64,000 nucleotides of DNA from Trissonchulus latispiculum. Taxonomy: Eukaryota > Nematoda > Enoplea > Enoplida > Ironidae. The notes under the pieces were generated by a model. The model was given only the letters and a program-made list of their open reading frames with translations. It was not told the origin of the DNA and did no database searches. The stretch is from assembly GCA_030248195.1 (NCBI GenBank), contig JASAND010008363.1, positions 1 to 64,000 of the forward strand. The letters run 5' to 3'. Position 1 is the first letter of the stretch. Every line of letters starts with the position of its first letter. Positions 46,911 through 57,306 of this stretch are shown in pieces. Position numbers and translations under genes: made by a program.

Positions 46911-49900
46911 TGTGTCCCTAAAAAGTACCTAAGGCGGTTATTCGGGTAAACCCCTCATGGAGCGTGAGGTTCCGAAATTAACCAAGTTTCAAGGATGTTT
47001 GGTTGAATGGTTGTAGAAGGTTTTGATTTGCGTGTATGCAGAATGAGTGTTATTGAATAATTGCGGCGGCAACTCACGGAAACTCCCCTTGTACGATAGG
47101 GGTTGTGAGGATTGTCAAATCAGTGTGAATGTCAGTTGAGTGAATGGTCATTGATAATGTGGTTAGCAATATTGGGATAATCCAGGATTACTAAGGGTCA
47201 AATAAGTTGTAGCAAACACTATCAATAATTGTCAAACTGTAAATTGTAATAAACTCTATATTAATAAAAGATAACGTTTTAAACAGTTCAAAATGCCAGT
47301 CAAGCCGGATTATCTTGATATATGGTAGTTTATTGGTTCTCATCTGGTGCGTGAGACCAATCCTTGTGAAATTGTCCTAAAACTCATGTATTAGGCAGGA
47401 AAATAGTATGAATGTGTATAACTGTTTGTTTGCATGCTGAATACTTGCGAATCTGAGGGATATGAGTGTGATAAACGGTGTGAATGAGTACCTACTTCAA
47501 TATTAGGGTAATATGCAAATTAGGTAGTTAATCTAGTCCAGGGTCACGGGGACCCCCAGGATAAGCTAAAACTACCAGGTGGTCCTCGATTCGTCCACGT
47601 AGGTATCCTCGCAAGAAAGGAGTGGACGAATCGCAGATAAAGGACTTCGTGCTGGTCTGTTTCACCTGCCTAGAGCCGAATTTTATCCCAAAACCTGTGA
47701 TATAAATTAGCTAAGTCTGTCCACTGTTTCGTATTAATTGTAGGTGTTAACTAGCTAGATCTGTGCCAGTAACTTCACCTCGAGCTAGTAATTCTTGCAG
47801 TGCATTGTAAAATAATTCATACATTTTGTCAGCCTTTAGCACAAAAACTAAAAGTTAGTTTTAATCAAGTTGCAAGAATTATGTCAAAATTGTCATTCTT
47901 GCCCTCACTTGCTCTCGTTAACGGGGCAACTAATTTGGCTGTAGTTTGTATTTTTACAAAGTATATTATCTCTACAATTCAGACCTTCTATATCAACCAG
48001 TTACTTCAAAAGGTAAACGTTTTCTGTCCAAAAATCCTCGCCAAATTGGGTTATAAGCATCAAATCGTATTTGTTTGTCAAAATGAACGAGTAACTATGG
48101 GATCTAATGGCATACACGGTGAATATTGTTACGTAGGTATTAAATAACCCAAAACCACATAAATAATAGTTAGTAATTTGTTAATACTGTGTAATTACGT
48201 AGGAATAGAGAATCACAACAAAACCATCTTCTAATAAACTTAAAAGGAATAATTTTGCAAATAAGTGTTTTTACTCTTGCTAACTCTCTATGCAGGAAAC
48301 AGGTGTTTTCCTGTTGCAAAGGCTCTAACTGGTGGAAAAGCCTTAGGTCTCAAATCTAATTATGCGCAGTCCGAATATAACTGTAGAAGAATACGTTGAA
48401 TCGGCTATTTCCGGCATTCCAATGCAGGAAATCGCCCAAAAATTCATATTCGGCAAAATTTTACCTATTTCAAGCTAATAACGCATAACTAGTCACATTT
48501 TGTCCCGCAAAAGCGGTTAAAGTGCGTTAATTCTGGTTTTCAACAAAAATCTTAGTCAGAATTAACTAAAGTTCTAATTTTCGTCTCTGAAAGCCGTAAA
48601 AGTGAGTAATGGTTGCCGGGTTTGATTCCCGCACTTGTATTCTGAACTAATGGGTTTTAACCCATTTGATTCAGGTTCATCGAGAGGCCAGCGTCCTGTC
48701 CTGATCAGTAGTCTGTGGAACCTGATCCGGAGAGCTTCAGTACGATTGGAATCAGTTACTAGTGAACGGAGATTGTTTTTGATTGATCAGTATACTTTGC
48801 CTGTTGGATACAGTTCGAATCATCGAAGGTACTTGGGAATTGGAATTCTATAAAGATTATAGTCGGGGACAGAGACAGTAACCTCAGCGAACCTAATCAT
48901 TGGGAAAAGACTAAAACCGAGCCTAAAATTGAAATTGTTCTTGTGACCACTCTAATTTGTTGGACGAAAACTACTTAGAACCTTTCCGAGATGCACCCTG
49001 TTCTTATTTCCGTTATCATTTGTCTGGGAGCCCAGGCTCCTTGTCTGTTTCTGGCTTAGGCCAGCATTAGATCTTGCTCAGAAGAAGTCAATCGAAGACA
49101 GCGCCAAGAAGCAATATTTAAATTAATCAATTAAATTTACTTAATAATTATATTAGTAGCCATCTCCCGGTACCACCCCGCCTGGACCGACCCCTGTATT
49201 GTTTACAATCCAAACTTCCCTAACCACTCGTGAGGTTGCAGGCGTAACCTGACGGGATCACCCAACTCCATAGACCGGATCTGTTCCGAACCGACACCCT
49301 GTTAACTTTAATAATTATCTGTTACATTGAACCTGTGTTGTAGTTTGTCTGTAAAGGACGAATAGAGAGTAGAATTGAGTATAACACACACAACACGCCA
49401 CACTACCTACGTGCCCAGTCATAATACCTGAAGAAGAGGACTAATAATTAGTTTCAAGCTAATCATCAACCGGTCAAACTTTAATCTAGCTAAACAATAA
49501 TCCGATAATCCTTTATCCCTTTAGCATAACTCTCCCCAATCAAGGGCTGGCAACCCTGGTAAATCGAGTAATCTGTATCCCTTTGAATATTGGACTTCTA
49601 ATTGTAGTTAATAATTGTTTTGAAGCCATACTGTCACCGTTGATTATAATTATATTGTCCTTAGTGACTAATAAATTAACCTTGTTGCGTGCAAATCGTA
49701 GTCTGCATTTCAGCCGCCGAAAAGAGATCCAGGTGAGATCTTTCCAGAAGTCATACAGGTAAATTGTTCAGATCTAAGTCAGATCTGAACTCAGAGTTGA
49801 AGACAAACAGTCTAATCTTAGTTTTGACCTGTTGCGTCAGAACCTTCCTATCCACACTCCAGGTGCGATTGGATAGAGCCGAACCCGTCTTACCTAAACG

Positions 49901-50122
49901 AACTCACATTAGCACCCCTAATAGGTTGGCTGTAGAGATCCCCGATTTTGGCAAACCGGGAATTTCGGGAATCTGGTACATAAGTTTGTCTATTTAGGCA
50001 AACGCGCTAACCTTCCATGTAAGTGAACTCCTAACCTAAACGACCCCATTCTTGAAATCAAGCCAAGTCAATCAAGCTTCGATTTAATCTAACCTAGTTC
50101 ATTACACGGTAAATAGGAATTT

Positions 50123-50140
50123 TGGAGCCCCCAGTGAGGA
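50123..50140 (+). promoter_or_regulatory. Candidate primer-binding site
   Basis: TGGAGCCCCCAGTGAGGA begins with TGG, complementary to a tRNA CCA end. It lies 17 bp past the LTR terminus, a little farther than usual. I could not match it confidently to a specific tRNA, so the assignment rests on position and the TGG start. Confidence 0.45.
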
Positions 50141-50289
50141 CTAATCCTGCGAAGACAATCCTGTTGAAGAACCCTGCCAGTGAGGAATAATCACGACCCA
50201 ACGATTCCATCATTAAGATCAAGAGAGGATCAACGTTAATCTTATCAAGGAATCAGCTGAGACCCTACCGATCAGTCCCAGAAGAAAAT

Positions 50290-52320
50290 ATGGATCAATT
50301 CAATCCCGCTGATGAAGATGGAAATGGACCCCCTAACATGGGCCCACAACATGGACCCCCTGGTCCTCCAGGAGCACCTCCTCCCTTCAACCCGCAGATG
50401 CCACAATTGGTATTTCCCCAAGCGCCTATGATGCCAAATGGGAATATTGAAGATCTGTTAGGCCAACTTCGTGATAGCATTCAAAATCAGGCCATAGCTG
50501 CTTCCTACTGAGACATGCCTACTTATTCTGGAAAAGATCACGAAAACTTTGACTATCACCTCGTCAATTACGAGAGATTCAGCCAGCGACTCAATCTGGA
50601 CGATTATCAGAAAGTCATGAATATCTCGTCAACTCTCAGAGGCAGAGTTGCGGAGATTTTCAAGTGCATGCCCAGAGGCCCCATGCAACAGAACGACTGG
50701 GAAGCCTCTGTCCGAGCCCTCAGAGAAGTCATGATCCCTCCTATGACAGATATGCACGCCACAGCTAAGCTGTTCAGCATCAGACAGATGCCACATGAGT
50801 CTGTCGCGGATTTCTCTCTCCGACTACAGAAATATACCCGGATTGCTTGGGAAGACAGAGGAGATCCTGATATGCTGGAGGACATCAAACTGAAAACCTT
50901 TCTCATTGGACTGCGGAATGAATTCAAGCCGTATGTTCCAATGGATACTGCAGATTATTCTCAGGCCTTCAAAAAGGCTCGAGAAGCAGAAGGTGTCTAC
51001 CCCGGAGAAGGAACCCCTGCCTTTCTGGAAGTGGATCCGGAAGCGGCTGTCTCGAGCGCAAATCTCACTGGTCCCGCCCTTCTAAACACCATGAACTCCC
51101 TGGTCCAGAGCACAGCCGTGCTTGCCAATGAGATAAAAGAAATCAAAATTTCCTCCCCTGAACAGTCAAAATCTGCCTCTCCTCCCCGAAGAGGAAATGA
51201 TAAAATCCCATTCCCTAATGATTTCAGATGTTTCAACTGCGGAAGAGCCGGACACTCAAAGCGAGAATGCAGATCACCCGGAGGTGGAGCCTACAGACCC
51301 AGAAATGATTATCCAGGTCCTCCGCGTAACAGCTACAACAACAACAACAATGGTAATAATGGAAATCCCAACAATTATCGGCCTAGCAATGGACAGGCCA
51401 GATATCAACAAAATGAAAATGGAATGAATCGGAACTATAATGACCGATATCCACCCCGAAGCGGACCCTCAGGACAGCAACAACAGTACCCTCAGCCCAG
51501 ACCTCAGGGGAGCAGAAATGATGGACGAAATGCTGCTGAAGCTGTTCACGCTCCATATGGATCTAGGTTTGCTGATGTGGGTCAACAGAGGAATGTTCCC
51601 TCCATGATTCAAGTCATTGGAGCCGAATCAGAGAGGAAAACTGCTTATTTCCCGCCTGAAAATTCCAGCCTGCCCACTCAGATTCTTCAACTGGAACAAG
51701 AAATCAAGGATCTGGGAGGCCAATATATATCTATCCCTCCCTATGTTAAGGTTGAACAGCCGAAGGAGAAATCCACTTATACTCTGAATGCAGAGAAAGA
51801 TTCCGCAGATCCGGAGACCGAGCGACTAAACTGTGAATTGTACTCTTTACCTATGTATCAGAAACCTATGTCCGTCACCTACCCCCGAACTCATCGGATG
51901 GAAGAACCTCAAACCATAGAGTATGGCTACCCCTCCCACGTGAAACAGAGACTTTCACAGGATTCATCCTCCACTTCCTCTCCCACTGAAGAGAACCCAG
52001 AAAAAGAAAACTCCCCGGGACAATCAACCAATGAGACCATCCAAGGAACTCGGATACCGACAAAAAGATTCTTCGGACCTTATGATGAAGAACGGGCAAG
52101 GAACCAAACACGAGGACGGTCATTGGGACGCGGACGAGGATTGAGAAGAAGCTCCCGATGTCATGATTTCACCCAAACCTATCCTGCCCCCCAGGTTTCA
52201 GTCAGTTGCTCCCTCAGACGTTTTGGCTATTGGATTGGGAGAAGCAGTGCGAGAATTCAGAGTACAGCTCGGGCTGTCACCCACTCCACAAATTGGGCCT
52301 ATCCTCAGTCATCAGGATAA
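50290..52320 (+). CDS. gag: gag-like polyprotein with one in-frame stop
   Basis: From the ATG at 50290 the frame encodes a proline/glycine-rich N terminus, meets a TGA at 50509-50511, and continues in the same frame to 52320. The second part has a capsid-like helical region (residues about 1-190 of that part, for example ENFDYHLVNYERFSQRLNLD) and a nucleocapsid zinc knuckle CFNCGRAGHSKREC (CX2CX4HX4C). A basic, asparagine/glutamine/arginine-rich tail follows, as in retroviral and Ty3-type nucleocapsids. Gag packages element RNA into particles. The TGA is either decay or a readthrough site. The downstream ORF overlaps it in the +1 frame (52163-52320). Confidence 0.85.
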
Positions 52321-53173
52321 TGGAATCGTCTCTCTCTATCCCAACCCAACTCCTACAGGTCCGAAGTCAAACTCCAACATTGATATGCCTACAGTGATGC
52401 AAAGTGCACGAAAGGTTCTCGGGCACGGCAGTATGACAATGGTTCTGCTGCATGCTCCCTTGGTTTCCGAAAAGGAATTGATGGAGCAAAAGAAGCAAGT
52501 AGGCCAGAATCAAAAGGAACAGGACCAGAAACCACAGATTCAGTGCCCAGTTATCAGCCGACCAAGACAAGTATGTCACCCTGAAATTACTCCCATTGAT
52601 ATGGGCCCAGTCGTGAAATTTGCCCGAAGAGTTCTGGACCGATTTGGAGAGATGCTCACTGAAGAAGAACTCCTGCAAGCCCTAGATCCCAGTATTTTCA
52701 TGACTCAAAATGGGTCACATTCCCCGGTCAAGATGGAATACCAGATCAGTGACCTTATCAAACACCCTGAACGAGGAAGATTCAAGATCATTGATCAAGA
52801 AGCTATTTATGAGGTCAGCAGAAGGATCCTGAAAAGACTTGGGAGACCAGTATCCGACGAAGAATTCTACTGTTGTCTCGATAGTGATATATTGGAAGCT
52901 CCTGAAGAATCACCCCATGCGGGAAGGTTGGATCTCTGGGTTGAAAACCTCCTCAGCACATCTATACCCCTGACCTGGAGACTAATGCAAGCCAATAAAG
53001 AAAATGTGGATCCCTTGTCTCTTGTCAAGCCAGACAATTCGTTGCAAGAGAAACCAATCATCAATGATTTAATGGACAGTTTGGAGGAATCCTCCACTTC
53101 GGACATTTCAGAGGATTCAGCTGAGGAACTAGGAGATGCTGTACGGAACTCCGAAACCGGGAAGTCCGAGTAA
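52163..53173 (+). CDS. Second ORF of the giant element, repeated motif, unknown function
   Basis: A 336-codon ORF overlapping the gag end by 158 bp in another frame, stopping at 53173. It contains three related segments, MQSARKVLGHG, VKFARRVLDRFGEMLTEEEL and YEVSRRILKRLGRPVSDEEF, spaced about 75-95 residues apart, suggesting an internally duplicated helical module. It sits where pol would be, but no protease, RT or integrase motif is seen. It could be reached by frameshifting from gag or by splicing. No family is recognised. Confidence 0.65.
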   Translation: MISPKPILPPRFQSVAPSDVLAIGLGEAVREFRVQLGLSPTPQIGPILSHQDNGIVSLYPNPTPTGPKSNSNIDMPTVMQSARKVLGHGSMTMVLLHAPLVSEKELMEQKKQVGQNQKEQDQKPQIQCPVISRPRQVCHPEITPIDMGPVVKFARRVLDRFGEMLTEEELLQALDPSIFMTQNGSHSPVKMEYQISDLIKHPERGRFKIIDQEAIYEVSRRILKRLGRPVSDEEFYCCLDSDILEAPEESPHAGRLDLWVENLLSTSIPLTWRLMQANKENVDPLSLVKPDNSLQEKPIINDLMDSLEESSTSDISEDSAEELGDAVRNSETGKSE

Positions 53174-54942
53174 ACCTAAATGCTGTGGAGCCTACTGTTA
53201 TAAAGACCAGAAAGAACAGGAAGAGCAAAAAGAAAAAGAAGAAGGTCATCAAAAAGATAAAGAAAACTATTGGAGAAGTCTTAATTCCTGAGTCTGATTT
53301 GTGTCCCCAAGACATCAAGTTTCTCCGTAGACTCTTGAAAGCTGTCTGGAGTAAGGAAAGAAAGCGTGCCCAAAAGGAAGAACGTCGTATATGGCAGATG
53401 AAGAGAGAAAGGGAACGATGCTGGGAATCATACCAGCAATTCTTGCTCGCCCGAGCCCGAATGGAAGCCCTTCATCCCGTCAGAAGAACGACCGATCCCC
53501 CTATAGTACCCAAAAGAAGAACTCCCACACCAACCCGAAAAAATAATCCCAGATCAAGTTCCGTTCCCACAGCCGTACGACTACCAAAGGAAAAGACGGA
53601 TCTATCTCCCCCCAGGGATGAACATAACGAACTCCCTATGCCTAAGCCACCTAATAAAATGAAAGGTTCACTTTCACTACCTTTTCCCATCTTAATAATG
53701 TGGATTGCCTTTGGCCTGATGATAGCCATGTTAGTCCCCTGTATCCAAGCACAGGAAAGTGAAGACTACTTCACTCAAAAGGCTAGAGCCATGAACACCA
53801 TGGTATCCACCAAATGGGGATTAGCCCTATCCCCTAAAGGATTAATGGCAACATACACCAAAACAGAATATGTCCCAATTCTGATTCACATGAAGGTGCC
53901 CAAACCCGCACAACTTAAAAAGATGCAAGCTTGGGTATTTTTCTGCTCTCTCTGTGGAGGAGAGCCCTCTTCCGTTCCAAAAAACCTTCAGGAACAATGT
54001 AAAAAATGCGACACTCCTCGGAATCGAGCGAACGAACTACTTGCTGACTGCCCTCATGAACCTCATTTAACTGGACTGATTAGAAATTTAACGGAAGAGT
54101 ATCATGAGATGTATGGTGGAATACCCAACACCAGGTATTATTCATCTGTAATGAAGATTATCTGTGACAAAAGCACTATCCTGTGTAACACCTCGAAACC
54201 TAAATACCAGGAATATAATGAATCTCTATACGCAGATCACGGATTCCAGCACGTACAATCCAAATTCTCTCTCCAGAGATCTAAGCGAGCCATCGGTACC
54301 ATCATTGGTATAGTTGGACTTGGTATGTCCATATCCAATACTGTTAATTTGGGATCTATAAAAGATAAGGTCAATGCCATCATTGAAGCAACTCAGAAAC
54401 TGGATGAACAGGTGATCGCTCATACCGAAGCCTTGGAGAAGTTAGTTGAAACGAATGAACAAGTCTACTCTTTCATGCATTACTCACTACAAGAATTGGT
54501 TGGATTGACAAATTCTGCACGATGTGAAGCCTTAACCATGAGTACTCAGGTGCAGTATTCTTTGATTGTGTCCAACTTTGGACACTCCCTCAAGCACAAT
54601 ATTGATAGCGTCATGGCCGCTGGATTGGACGGACGGATTTCTCCTAGCCTTATCAACTACAAGATCATCCGTGACATAGTGAATGGACATGCCCAACTTA
54701 ATCAGACTATTCTGAGGGACGAACCTAGCCTGATTTACAGATTTGGGAAGATCTATCCTGTACGAATGGACATCAGAAAACTACTTTTTGGGTTTATTAT
54801 GGAAATACCCACTCCCACACGAGAGGATGTGGCACCCATTTATGAGGTCAGTAATGTTGGATATAATGATCCCTCAAATCATGCCAAAATTAAACAAACA
54901 AATTGTTTATGTATAAATCCCCAATTGTCATTCTCCACATGA
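53125..54942 (+). CDS. env: env-like class I fusion glycoprotein, no C-terminal anchor
   Basis: The frame opens after a stop at 53122; the first in-frame ATG is well inside, so translation probably starts after splicing or frameshifting. Counting from the GTG at 53185: a lysine-rich leader; a hydrophobic segment at about residues 169-184 (ILIMWIAFGLMIAMLV) with a likely signal cleavage after residue 189; an ectodomain with N-glycosylation sequons (NLT, NTS, NES, NQT); a furin-type site RSKR at 365-368; a fusion-peptide-like stretch AIGTIIGIVGLGMS; and a heptad-rich helix. The frame ends without the transmembrane anchor expected of such proteins, so it is truncated or completed by splicing. 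Family-level homology cannot be settled by eye. Confidence 0.75.
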   Translation, partial: GTRRCCTELRNREVRVNLNAVEPTVIKTRKNRKSKKKKKKVIKKIKKTIGEVLIPESDLCPQDIKFLRRLLKAVWSKERKRAQKEERRIWQMKRERERCWESYQQFLLARARMEALHPVRRTTDPPIVPKRRTPTPTRKNNPRSSSVPTAVRLPKEKTDLSPPRDEHNELPMPKPPNKMKGSLSLPFPILIMWIAFGLMIAMLVPCIQAQESEDYFTQKARAMNTMVSTKWGLALSPKGLMATYTKTEYVPILIHMKVPKPAQLKKMQAWVFFCSLCGGEPSSVPKNLQEQCKKCDTPRNRANELLADCPHEPHLTGLIRNLTEEYHEMYGGIPNTRYYSSVMKIICDKSTILCNTSKPKYQEYNESLYADHGFQHVQSKFSLQRSKRAIGTIIGIVGLGMSISNTVNLGSIKDKVNAIIEATQKLDEQVIAHTEALEKLVETNEQVYSFMHYSLQELVGLTNSARCEALTMSTQVQYSLIVSNFGHSLKHNIDSVMAAGLDGRISPSLINYKIIRDIVNGHAQLNQTILRDEPSLIYRFGKIYPVRMDIRKLLFGFIMEIPTPTREDVAPIYEVSNVGYNDPSNHAKIKQTNCLCINPQLSFST

Positions 54943-55538
54943 TAACAAGAAAATCGTATAAAAAGAAATATAAATAGGAAAATAACATAAAAATATGAAC
55001 AAGTGGGCAAAAGTTAACAATTTTGTATAAAGTTTGGTTTAGAAGATTTAGTAGAATTTTCATCATGAAATATGTAAGGGAGTATAAATATTGTTGTATG
55101 TGCATGTAATTGTGAGTAAGCCTAGTCAAAAAGTGTAAACCACAGTTGCCAATAGCAAGCCATGCCCTTCCTTCCCGTCTCACACAAGTACTGATTATGT
55201 AAATGTTGCATTATAATTCTTAATCTTATTATCAAGTATGTTTAATTAGTTGTTTATAATGTTTATCTGTGATATTATTCCCTATATATATGTATATTTA
55301 TTATGTAATCACACATACACGATTTTTGGGTTCACCTCTGGAAAATGTGAATGGTCCTTGCCCCAATTATCTAATTGGACTAAGAAATTGGTATTTCTTA
55401 CTAAGCTAAAGTCTGTGGCACTTCATAGCTTAAATGCTCATTAAGAAATAGGTATTTCTTAATGAGCAAAACGTCGTAAATTGAGGAATGATTGTTATGG
55501 TTCGACAATTGTTCCTATGTATTCTTCTTTCATTCTAG
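54943..55538 (+). other. Non-coding spacer with splice acceptor before the NADAR ORF
   Basis: AT-rich with no ORF. Its last bases, ttcttctttcattctag, form a strong pyrimidine-tract acceptor directly abutting the ATG at 55539, implying a spliced subgenomic mRNA. A self-complementary pair, ttaagaaataggtatttctt and nearby, lies at about 55440-55460. Confidence 0.55.
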
Positions 55539-56309
55539 ATGAATAACATCAGTGCTGCTGTGGTCCATCAGAACTCCCTCGAACAGCTGAGGAGATTGTC
55601 CCTTTTTCAACTTCCCTACCATCCTGATAGTCCCGGGCATTACATCTACTTCAGGAGTAATGCCCCCGAACATAAGAAGTTGTCAAACTTCGCCAAAGTT
55701 GAAGGTCGCGATGCCAAGGGCGATCCCAGTGTGATTCGCCACTGGAACAAGGCCGCTTTCACGGCCGAAAACCTCTACCAGGCGATCCTCGCCTTCCTCA
55801 CAGGATCTTTCTCGACCGCCTACAAGATCCTGAAAATCGAACCTCCCCAGGAGGCCAAACGGTTGGCCAATGAGGATGTGCAGCTTAGCCGCCTCCTCAT
55901 GAATCCAAATCATCACTACCCATTCAAAACTCTGATAATGGGTGCCGTGCTCTTTGCCAAACTGTCCCTCCCCCAGTTCAAGGAAGAACTGTTGGCAACT
56001 AGAGATAGTAGCCTCATGGAGGCGACCAGAAATCGTTTCTGGGGTATCCATCAGGAACTCTTGGACCTTCGCCTCAGAGAGATGGAGGTGTCTAAGAAGA
56101 CCCTCGATCAGGAGGCTTCTGATCACTGTGCCTCCCATCAGGCCGCCAACATGCTCGGCCAATTGCTGGAATTCTTCAGGGTCTATCTGAAGGACCCTGA
56201 AGGTATCTATACCGTGCGCCCCCGAGTGGCTGTGATTGGAGGATGCGCCCTCCAAATCCCCAAGTCTTGGCCCTCCTCAGGGAAATTGCCGGAACGTCAG
56301 AACCGCTGA
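55539..56309 (+). CDS. NADAR-domain protein encoded in the retroelement
   Basis: A 256-codon ORF whose ATG directly follows a splice acceptor. It carries the ordered hallmarks of the NADAR (YbiA-like) fold: YIYFRSN (36-41) then LSNFA (48-52); FTAENLYQAILA (74-85), the family's AE..YQA helix; EAKRLA (105-110); LIMGAVLFAKL (132-142); and LLATRDSSLMEAT with RFWGI (151-170), matching the family's 'LL.T.d..l.Eat..d..WG'. NADAR proteins are N-glycosidases; YbiA acts on riboflavin-pathway intermediates and others remove ADP-ribose from guanine in DNA. The assignment is by motif reading, not a search. The role in the element is unknown; countering ADP-ribosylation is one hypothesis. The 3' end overlaps the next ORF by 67 bp. 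Confidence 0.8.
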   Translation: MNNISAAVVHQNSLEQLRRLSLFQLPYHPDSPGHYIYFRSNAPEHKKLSNFAKVEGRDAKGDPSVIRHWNKAAFTAENLYQAILAFLTGSFSTAYKILKIEPPQEAKRLANEDVQLSRLLMNPNHHYPFKTLIMGAVLFAKLSLPQFKEELLATRDSSLMEATRNRFWGIHQELLDLRLREMEVSKKTLDQEASDHCASHQAANMLGQLLEFFRVYLKDPEGIYTVRPRVAVIGGCALQIPKSWPSSGKLPERQNR

Positions 56310-57004
56310 TGTTCCCCATCGCCAAGGCCACCCCCGTCCGCTGTCTTCGGGTGGCTCTGGCCATCCGTTCCCCACTGCTTACCCGAATCGTGGTGCTCCC
56401 GGAGATTGACGCTACCATCCACAGATCTCCCAACGACCTCTACCGGGACGAGGCCATGCGACTCCATCAGGAGTTCAAGGACGTCGCACCCTACATGGAG
56501 TCTGTGCCCATGATTCGGGCCTTGCCAACATTGGCCTATGTTCCGGATTCAGTCGACCCGGTAAAGACCATGAAGAAAGATCCTGCCTGGGCCGGATTGG
56601 TGTGGGGATTCTACACGTTCCGTGACGATGGCATCCACTTCCGGCCCCAGGATCCCTTAGCCATTCCTACCGGGCATACCTGTGCCCTTCCCCACTGTTC
56701 CAATCAGAGGTTTCATCAGTCCTGGACGGCCACGTCCCTGAAGCGGGTCCCTCTATCCGTTTACCTCAGTAAACGGCCCCACAAGGACTCGCCCATCTAC
56801 CGGCCCCGCCATCCGGAATCCAAGCCCACCGGCTCCTCAAAGCCAAAGGAGCCCCAGAGAAAGGTCCCTGATCCCCCCAAGAGAAAGAACTCTCACCCCT
56901 TCCCAGAGAAGAGGTCACCCTCCGTCCCATCGTTAATGTCCCTCTCCCTGCATGACCGCCCTCGATCCTATGGACCGCCCTCAAAGAAGCCCAGACGCCG
57001 CTGA
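56243..57004 (+). CDS. Accessory ORF B, basic C terminus, unknown
   Basis: A 253-codon frame overlapping the NADAR ORF end by 67 bp in another frame. Visible features are LARGELY globular sequence with WAGLVWGFYTFRDDGIHF, a C/H pair region (CALPHCSNQRFHQ), then a proline/lysine/arginine-rich tail ending SKKPRRR that could be a nuclear localisation signal. It may be a continuation of the NADAR protein through a frameshift, or a separate product. The part from 56574 on is duplicated at 58159-58590, where the copy is frameshifted. Confidence 0.5.
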   Translation: MRPPNPQVLALLREIAGTSEPLMFPIAKATPVRCLRVALAIRSPLLTRIVVLPEIDATIHRSPNDLYRDEAMRLHQEFKDVAPYMESVPMIRALPTLAYVPDSVDPVKTMKKDPAWAGLVWGFYTFRDDGIHFRPQDPLAIPTGHTCALPHCSNQRFHQSWTATSLKRVPLSVYLSKRPHKDSPIYRPRHPESKPTGSSKPKEPQRKVPDPPKRKNSHPFPEKRSPSVPSLMSLSLHDRPRSYGPPSKKPRRR

Positions 57005-57306
57005 ACTATTGCCTACGACTGTGATTTGTACTGTGTTTTGTTTGTGAAATTGTTATGTACAGATATTTGTCTTGTTTTTTTGCATATTGTATATGGGACA
57101 TGTATCTAATAACTATTTCTTCTAGCTAATTTTGGAAATGATACATTTTTTGAGGAGTTCAATTCCCTAACTGCTCCAAATTCCCACTTACAAAAGTAAT
57201 GCGTCTAATGGACCTCGACTGGGTACGTCAGGCTAGACTGCATAACACACACAAATCCAATATTAGAATTCATTAATCTGTGGCATTAGTGTTTTCTACT
57301 TTCAGA
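57005..57306 (+). other. Spacer with splice acceptor before ORF C
   Basis: Non-coding and AT-rich, ending in gtgttttctactttcag|, a strong acceptor one base before the ATG of ORF C. It is repeated in unit 2 at 58591-58892. Confidence 0.6.

Larger units (their letters stand above)
43954..50106 (+). repeat. 5' LTR (about 6.15 kb) of a giant retroelement
   Basis: It begins TGTAATGGAATGACTTAG and ends CATTACA, a 7-bp inverted pair starting TG and ending CA. Its first about 85 bp recur at 62481, and the segment 46390-47640 recurs at 62620-64000 with only about ten substitutions seen by eye. It contains a segment (about 44035-46388) that the second LTR lacks. Hairpins, short tandem units and a GGCC-rich tract lie inside. 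A chance 115-codon frame (47800-48147) has no recognisable product. The length is extraordinary; most LTRs are 0.2-2 kb. Confidence 0.85.

Noticed and set aside
47800..48147. 115-codon ORF inside the 5' LTR
   Set aside because: The matching part of the second LTR lies outside the window, composition is not distinctive, and the length is possible by chance in AT-rich sequence. Left unassigned.
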